In this document: positions 6,398 to 10,831 of the stretch, one piece after another
How positions within the stretch are numbered: position 1 is the stretch's first letter
How the letters are laid out: every line of letters starts with the position of its first letter
Assembly (NCBI GenBank): GCA_003162595.1
Contig: PMNJ01000244.1
Span: forward strand, 1,096 to 11,926
From: Bacteroidales bacterium
GTDB lineage: Bacteria; Bacteroidota; Bacteroidia; Bacteroidales; VadinHA17
Direction of reading: 5' to 3'
DNA length: 10,831 nt
Notes under the pieces: generated by a model
The model's input: the letters and a program-made list of their open reading frames with translations, nothing else
Database searches by the model: none
What the model was told of the DNA's origin: nothing
Made by a program: the position numbers and the translations under genes

Positions 6398-7819
6398 TTA
6401 TTCTTTCCGCAAAAAAATATCAATTTCTTTTGCCACTTTTCTGCCTGAAGCAATGGCATTTACAACCAGAGTCGCTCCACTGACAGAATCACCTGCTGCA
6501 AATACTTTTTGCCTGTTTGTAGATTGTTTTTGATCAACCTTAATATTTTTTCTCTGATCAAGTTCCAGATCTAGCTCCGAAAGTAAACCTTCCAATGCAG
6601 GATGTACAAATCCCATGGCAAGCAATACGAGATCAGCATCAATGATCCTGCGGGTCCCTTTGACAACTTCCATGGTATACTTGTCATCTTTCAGGTTCCA
6701 TATTACATCTTCCACCTCCACTCCGGTAACATGGTTATCTTTCCCATGGAATTTAACAGTTGCAAGGCTCCAGTATCTTTCACATCCCTCTTCATGTGAG
6801 GTTGAGGTCTTAAGCACTTTTCCATAATAGGGCCATGGGTTATTATCTGCCCTTGTGAGCGGCGGTTTAGGCATAATCTCAATCTGTGTCACACTTACAG
6901 CTTTCTGTCTGATTGAAGTACCAACGCAGTCAGAACCTGTATCACCGCCTCCTATGACCAAAACTTTTTTTCCTTCAGCATTAATTGGATTTGAAGAGGT
7001 GGAGATCTGACCTGAATTAACGCGGTTTTGTAGGGGAAGAAATTCCATCGCAAAATGTATACCGTCAAGTTCTCTTCCCTCAGCCACCAGATCACGCGGA
7101 TGAGTGGCGCCAATGGCAATGCAAATTGCATCGAACTGTTCAAGAAGCTCATTCCCGGTTATGTCCTTACCTATGGTTATTCCTGTTTTAATAATAAGAC
7201 CTTCCTTAATCATCAGGTCGAGGCGTCTGTCGATAGTAGCTTTACTTAGTTTAAAATCAGGAATTCCATATCTCAGTAATCCACCGGCTTTATCATCTTT
7301 TTCAAAAAGAGTCACCAGATGACCTGTTTTATTTAAAAGATCAGAAGCAGCCATACCAGACGGACCACTGCCAATTACAGCCACCTTTTTCCCTGTCCTG
7401 ATTTTTGGAGGTTGTGGTTTAATATAACCTTCAGAAAAAGCCTTTTCAACAATTGCTACTTCGTTTTCCCTGATTGTTACAGGTTCCTTATTTATATTCA
7501 GGACACATGCGTGTTCACAACTTGCCGGACATATCCTTCCTGTAAATTCAGGAAAACTATTTGTCGCAGCGAGTCTCATATAGGCAGCTTTCCAGTCGCC
7601 TTTATAAAGAAGATCATTCCATTCAGGAATTAGATTATCTATCGGACAGCTCCAGTGGCAAAACGGAATGCCACAGTCCATACATCTGGATGCCTGAAGC
7701 ATCCTGTCTTCACTGTTCAGTACCTGTTCAACCTCACTGTGGTCGCAGATCCTTTCGTTTAAAGGTCTGTTTCCAGCTTCCTTCCTTTTTATCTTTAAAA
7801 ATCCGTTTACATCAGCCAT
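6398..7819 (-). CDS. gltD: Glutamate synthase (NADPH) small subunit, GltD
   Basis: This 473-residue protein, the usual length for GltD, is the flavin subunit of glutamate synthase. It oxidises NADPH with FAD and feeds electrons through 4Fe-4S clusters to GltB. The N-terminal Fe-S domain has Cys46, Cys49, Cys54 and Cys58 (CMDCGIPFCHWSC) and Cys97, Cys101 and Cys105. The FAD site is GSGPSG at 150-155, preceded by a beta strand (KKVAVIG); the NADPH site is GGGDTGSD at 290-297; and the conserved FAD-closing motif AAGDSVSG is at 441-448. The start ATG (complement of 7817-7819) is directly followed by sequence typical of the family, with a weak purine-rich AAAAAG a few bases upstream. It lies 78 bp behind gltB on the same strand, as in the standard gltBD operon. 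Homologous Fe-S/flavin subunits exist in dihydropyrimidine dehydrogenase-type enzymes, but the adjacent gltB settles the identity. Confidence 0.97.
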   Translation of the reverse strand: MADVNGFLKIKRKEAGNRPLNERICDHSEVEQVLNSEDRMLQASRCMDCGIPFCHWSCPIDNLIPEWNDLLYKGDWKAAYMRLAATNSFPEFTGRICPASCEHACVLNINKEPVTIRENEVAIVEKAFSEGYIKPQPPKIRTGKKVAVIGSGPSGMAASDLLNKTGHLVTLFEKDDKAGGLLRYGIPDFKLSKATIDRRLDLMIKEGLIIKTGITIGKDITGNELLEQFDAICIAIGATHPRDLVAEGRELDGIHFAMEFLPLQNRVNSGQISTSSNPINAEGKKVLVIGGGDTGSDCVGTSIRQKAVSVTQIEIMPKPPLTRADNNPWPYYGKVLKTSTSHEEGCERYWSLATVKFHGKDNHVTGVEVEDVIWNLKDDKYTMEVVKGTRRIIDADLVLLAMGFVHPALEGLLSELDLELDQRKNIKVDQKQSTNRQKVFAAGDSVSGATLVVNAIASGRKVAKEIDIFLRKE

Positions 7820-7873
7820 AATATCTTTTTATCAATAGTTTATCGTTTCGTGTTATTCTTTTTTCATTTTGCT

Positions 7874-7890
7874 CTGTGCCCTGAGCACAG
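7874..7890 (-). other. Hairpin in the gltB-gltD spacer
   Basis: CTGTGC (7874-7879) and GCACAG (7885-7890) form a 6-bp perfect stem with a 5-base loop, starting 8 bases after the gltB stop codon in the direction of transcription. What follows in the transcript is A-rich, not U-rich, so it does not look like an intrinsic terminator. A role in mRNA 3'-end protection or in setting the GltB:GltD ratio is possible but unproven. Confidence 0.3.
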
Positions 7891-7897
7891 TGACTCA

Positions 7898-10831
7898 TTA
7901 GCTTGCACTTATCTCCAGATCAAGTTCAACATCCGCGATTTTCTTTCTAATCTCTTCAAGTTTAACTTCCTGAAGAACTTTCTTATAGTCGTATGGTATA
8001 ATTTTGATGAACATAGGGATATATTTATAAAGATCATCGAGAATCATCTTTGCTTTTTTGCTTTTGGTGAATTTGTGATGCCGGGAAATGAGATCAGTAA
8101 GTTCGTTTACATCGCCATAGTCTTCAACCAGGGATAACTCGACCATTCCCATGTTGCAGTAGAAATCAAAATCGCCGTTTTCATTAAATACGTACGCTAT
8201 GCCACCGCTCATACCTGCTGCAAAGTTGCTTCCCGTTGATCCAAGAACAACTACGCGACCTCCGGTCATATATTCGCAACAATGGTTACCCACACCTTCA
8301 ACAACAGCTATCGCACCGCTGTTACGGACACCGAATCGTTCACCGGCAATCCCCGATATATATATCTCGCCTCTTGTTGCTCCATATAGAACAGTATTTC
8401 CGATAATGATGTTTTTATCTGGTTCAAAAGTTGACCCCTCAGGCGGAACGACAATAATCCTGCCACCTGAAAGTCCCTTCCCAAGATAATCATTTGAATC
8501 ACCCTCAAGGTAAAGTTCAATACCCGGAGAAAGAAATGCACCAAAGCTCTGTCCTGCCGACCCCTTAAACCTGCAGCTGATTGTCCCGTCTGCCAACCCT
8601 TCTGAACCATAAAGCTTTGTAATTTTACCTGAGAGCATGGCGCCGGTGGTTCTGTCGGTATTATGGATAGGTCGTTCAATTACAACAGGTTGTTTATCTG
8701 ATATAGCTTTTTCAGCTTCAGAAATAAGCTCTTTATCGAGAATATTATCAATTTTATGATCCTGAATGTCAATGCAATGCATGGCATTTTCGGCTGATTC
8801 GACGGGTAATGATAGTAATCCTGAAAGATCAAGGTTTTTGATCTTCCAGTGATTAACCTCTGGATTTCTTTCCAGCAAATCAAAACGACCAATAATATCA
8901 TCCATCTTTTTGAAACCAAGTTCCGCAAGCTGCTCACGTACCTCTTCCGCCAGGAACCGGAAGAATGTAACAAGATTATCAGCCTTTCCTCTGAACCTCT
9001 TTCTCAATTCGGCATTCTGAGTTGCCACACCTACCGGACAAGTATTAAGATGGCATTTACGCATCATCACGCAACCCAATACAATAAGTGCTGATGTTGA
9101 GAAACCAAATTCCTCAGCGCCTAAGAGTGAAGCGATAATAATGTCCTTTCCGCTTTTCAACTGGCCATCAGCCTGGAGGATAACCTTCCTGCGGAGATTA
9201 TTCATAACCAATGTTTGTTGTGTTTCTGCGAGGCCGAGCTCGAGAGGCAATCCTGCATGTTTTATTGATGAAGACGGACTTGCCCCTGTCCCGCCTTCGT
9301 ATCCGCTTATCGTAATAAGGTCTGCACCAGCTTTGGTAACACCAGCAGCTATTGTACCAACTCCGCTTTCGGAAACCAGTTTTACACTTATTTTAGCCTT
9401 TGGATTGACGTTTTTCAGGTCAAAGATAAGCTGGGAGAGATCCTCAATTGAATATATATCATGATGCGGAGGTGGAGAAATAAGAGTTATTCCGGGTATG
9501 GAATACCTTGTCCTTGCAATAATCTTATCAACCTTATGCCCGGGTAGCTGACCACCTTCCCCGGGTTTTGCACCCTGGGCAATTTTGATCTGGAGCTCGT
9601 CAGCATTAACAAGGTATTCGGTTGTTACACCAAAACGACCACTCGCAACTTGCTTAATAGCGCTTCTTACACTGTCTCCGTTTTCCAGGGGTTTGAAACG
9701 TACAGGGTCTTCTCCACCCTCGCCGGTGTTGCTGCGACCACCAATACGGTTCATAGCAATAGCCAACGTTTCGTGAGCTTCTCGACTGATTGAACCATAA
9801 GACATTGCACCGGTAACAAACCTTTTCATTATCGTTTCAACAGGTTCAACTTCTTCTATCGGAATAGGGTTGTTTTTAATTCTTAATAATCCTCTGATGA
9901 ATCCTGGTCTGGCAGTATCAGCATTGACACGGCTGGTATACTCCTTGAACTTTTTATAATCACCTGTACTGGTACTCCATTGCAGAAGTGATATGGTTTC
10001 AGGGTTCCATGCATGATGTTCACCATGTTTCCGGTACGAATAAACACCCTCGGTGAGTATCTCTGGTTGTTGTTCCGGATTAAATGCTTTTCTGTGCGGG
10101 ATAAGGACCTCCTCTGCAATCTCATTCATTCCTATGCCACCAATCCTTGAGATAGTCCCGGCAAAATATTTATTTATTACATCATTGTGGATACCTACAG
10201 CTTCAAATATTTGTGCAGATCTGTAACTCCTGAGAGTGCTGATCCCCATTTTAGACATTATTTTCAGAATTCCTTTGTTGACAGCATTCACATAATTCGC
10301 CTCAGCCTTCTGATAATCGAGCTGGATAGCTTTGTCTTTTATAAGCTTGTCAATGACGGCAAAACTCATATACGGATTGATAATACTTGCCCCATAGCCG
10401 AATAGCAGCGCAAAATGCATTACTTCACGCGGTTCAGCAGATTCCACTACAATATCGATCTGCATCCTCTTGCGTTTTTTTATAAGGTGATGATGAACAG
10501 CTGAAACGGCAATTAATGATGGTATCGGTGCAGCGTTTTCACTTATGCCCCGGTCAGAAAGTATTATATAGTTTTTCCCATCATCAACCGCTTTTTCAGC
10601 ATCTTTACATAATTGTTCAACTGCTTCCTCTAATCCTTTAGCCCCTTTTCCTGCATCAAAATGCAATAAAAGGTTTGCTGCCGAAAATCCTTTGTATCTT
10701 AAGTTTTTAACTACCTGAAAGTAAGTATTGGAGATTACAGGATTCCTGAATCGTACCATCTTTACATGATCAGGGGATGTTTCAAGAAGGTTTTGCTGCA
10801 GGGAGCCCAGATAACCCGACAGAGTCATCAC
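7898..10831 (-). CDS. gltB: Glutamate synthase large subunit, GltB, C-terminal 977 residues (5' end outside window)
   Basis: This is the large subunit of NADPH-dependent glutamate synthase, which converts 2-oxoglutarate plus ammonia released from glutamine into glutamate. The frame runs to the window edge without a credible start; bacterial GltB is about 1,480-1,520 residues, so roughly the first 500, including the class II glutaminase domain with its catalytic N-terminal Cys, lie to the right. Visible fragment residues 1 to about 280 are the central linking domain. About 290-700 is the FMN-binding synthase barrel, with GEGGEDPVRF, KPGEGGQLPGHKV and GGTGASPSSSIKHAGLP (near 512-528). The 3Fe-4S ligands are Cys587, Cys593 and Cys598 in the pattern C-x5-C-x4-C. 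About 700-900 is the glycine-rich GXGXG beta-helix domain (GIAGERFGVRNSGAIAVVEG, then a GGR repeat), followed by a short helical tail ending LEISAS. All expected motifs in this part are intact. The operon promoter lies outside the window. Confidence 0.97.
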   Translation of the reverse strand: MMTLSGYLGSLQQNLLETSPDHVKMVRFRNPVISNTYFQVVKNLRYKGFSAANLLLHFDAGKGAKGLEEAVEQLCKDAEKAVDDGKNYIILSDRGISENAAPIPSLIAVSAVHHHLIKKRKRMQIDIVVESAEPREVMHFALLFGYGASIINPYMSFAVIDKLIKDKAIQLDYQKAEANYVNAVNKGILKIMSKMGISTLRSYRSAQIFEAVGIHNDVINKYFAGTISRIGGIGMNEIAEEVLIPHRKAFNPEQQPEILTEGVYSYRKHGEHHAWNPETISLLQWSTSTGDYKKFKEYTSRVNADTARPGFIRGLLRIKNNPIPIEEVEPVETIMKRFVTGAMSYGSISREAHETLAIAMNRIGGRSNTGEGGEDPVRFKPLENGDSVRSAIKQVASGRFGVTTEYLVNADELQIKIAQGAKPGEGGQLPGHKVDKIIARTRYSIPGITLISPPPHHDIYSIEDLSQLIFDLKNVNPKAKISVKLVSESGVGTIAAGVTKAGADLITISGYEGGTGASPSSSIKHAGLPLELGLAETQQTLVMNNLRRKVILQADGQLKSGKDIIIASLLGAEEFGFSTSALIVLGCVMMRKCHLNTCPVGVATQNAELRKRFRGKADNLVTFFRFLAEEVREQLAELGFKKMDDIIGRFDLLERNPEVNHWKIKNLDLSGLLSLPVESAENAMHCIDIQDHKIDNILDKELISEAEKAISDKQPVVIERPIHNTDRTTGAMLSGKITKLYGSEGLADGTISCRFKGSAGQSFGAFLSPGIELYLEGDSNDYLGKGLSGGRIIVVPPEGSTFEPDKNIIIGNTVLYGATRGEIYISGIAGERFGVRNSGAIAVVEGVGNHCCEYMTGGRVVVLGSTGSNFAAGMSGGIAYVFNENGDFDFYCNMGMVELSLVEDYGDVNELTDLISRHHKFTKSKKAKMILDDLYKYIPMFIKIIPYDYKKVLQEVKLEEIRKKIADVELDLEISAS

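Noticed and set aside
6268..6533. Short overlapping + strand open frames reading from the intergenic gap into the 3' end of gltD.
   Set aside because: They overlap a certain gene on the other strand, encode low-complexity hydrophobic sequence without recognisable features, and translate the palindrome cluster.
8199..9776. Several + strand open frames of 60-107 codons opposite gltB.
   Set aside because: They are Pro/Ser/Thr-rich reversals of the conserved gltB sequence with no independent support.

Overview
The window looks like an ordinary chromosomal stretch from a member of the Bacteroidota (AT-rich DNA, poor Shine-Dalgarno sequences, a secreted GH31 enzyme and a membrane glycosyltransferase of types frequent in that phylum). 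A Bacteroidales-like or marine relative is my best guess, but no rRNA or lineage marker is present to prove it. There are six protein genes, two of them cut by the window edges. I see no tRNA, rRNA, CRISPR array, transposase, integrase or phage gene.

Left part (1-4343, + strand): the C-terminal end of a multi-pass membrane protein resembling GT39/ArnT-type glycosyltransferases; a 209-bp gap with a small inverted repeat and a sigma70-like promoter candidate; a large exported GH31 alpha-glycosidase, most like the alpha-xylosidases, with a PA14 module inserted behind its catalytic barrel; and, 16 bp after its stop codon, a small class I SAM-dependent methyltransferase. The last two are probably co-transcribed. 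No SusC/SusD pair or other glycoside hydrolase is visible, so the GH31 gene appears isolated rather than part of a recognisable polysaccharide utilisation locus.

Middle (4344-6397): a 105-bp gap with a possible promoter, then a 601-residue membrane-anchored tetratricopeptide-repeat protein of unknown function. It converges on the genes to its right across a 143-bp gap carrying a dense cluster of palindromes that may act as a shared terminator or be a dispersed repeat.

Right part (6398-10831, - strand): gltB (C-terminal 977 residues only) followed by gltD, the large and small subunits of NADPH-dependent glutamate synthase (GOGAT). They form the classic gltBD operon for ammonium assimilation: GltD oxidises NADPH and passes electrons through its Fe-S clusters to the FMN and 3Fe-4S centre of GltB, which makes glutamate from 2-oxoglutarate and glutamine-derived ammonia. 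All cofactor motifs I looked for are intact.

I found no convincing new biological system. The points most worth a second look are the PA14 insertion site in the GH31 enzyme, the inverted repeat beside its candidate promoter, the TPR protein of unknown role and the palindrome cluster between the convergent genes.
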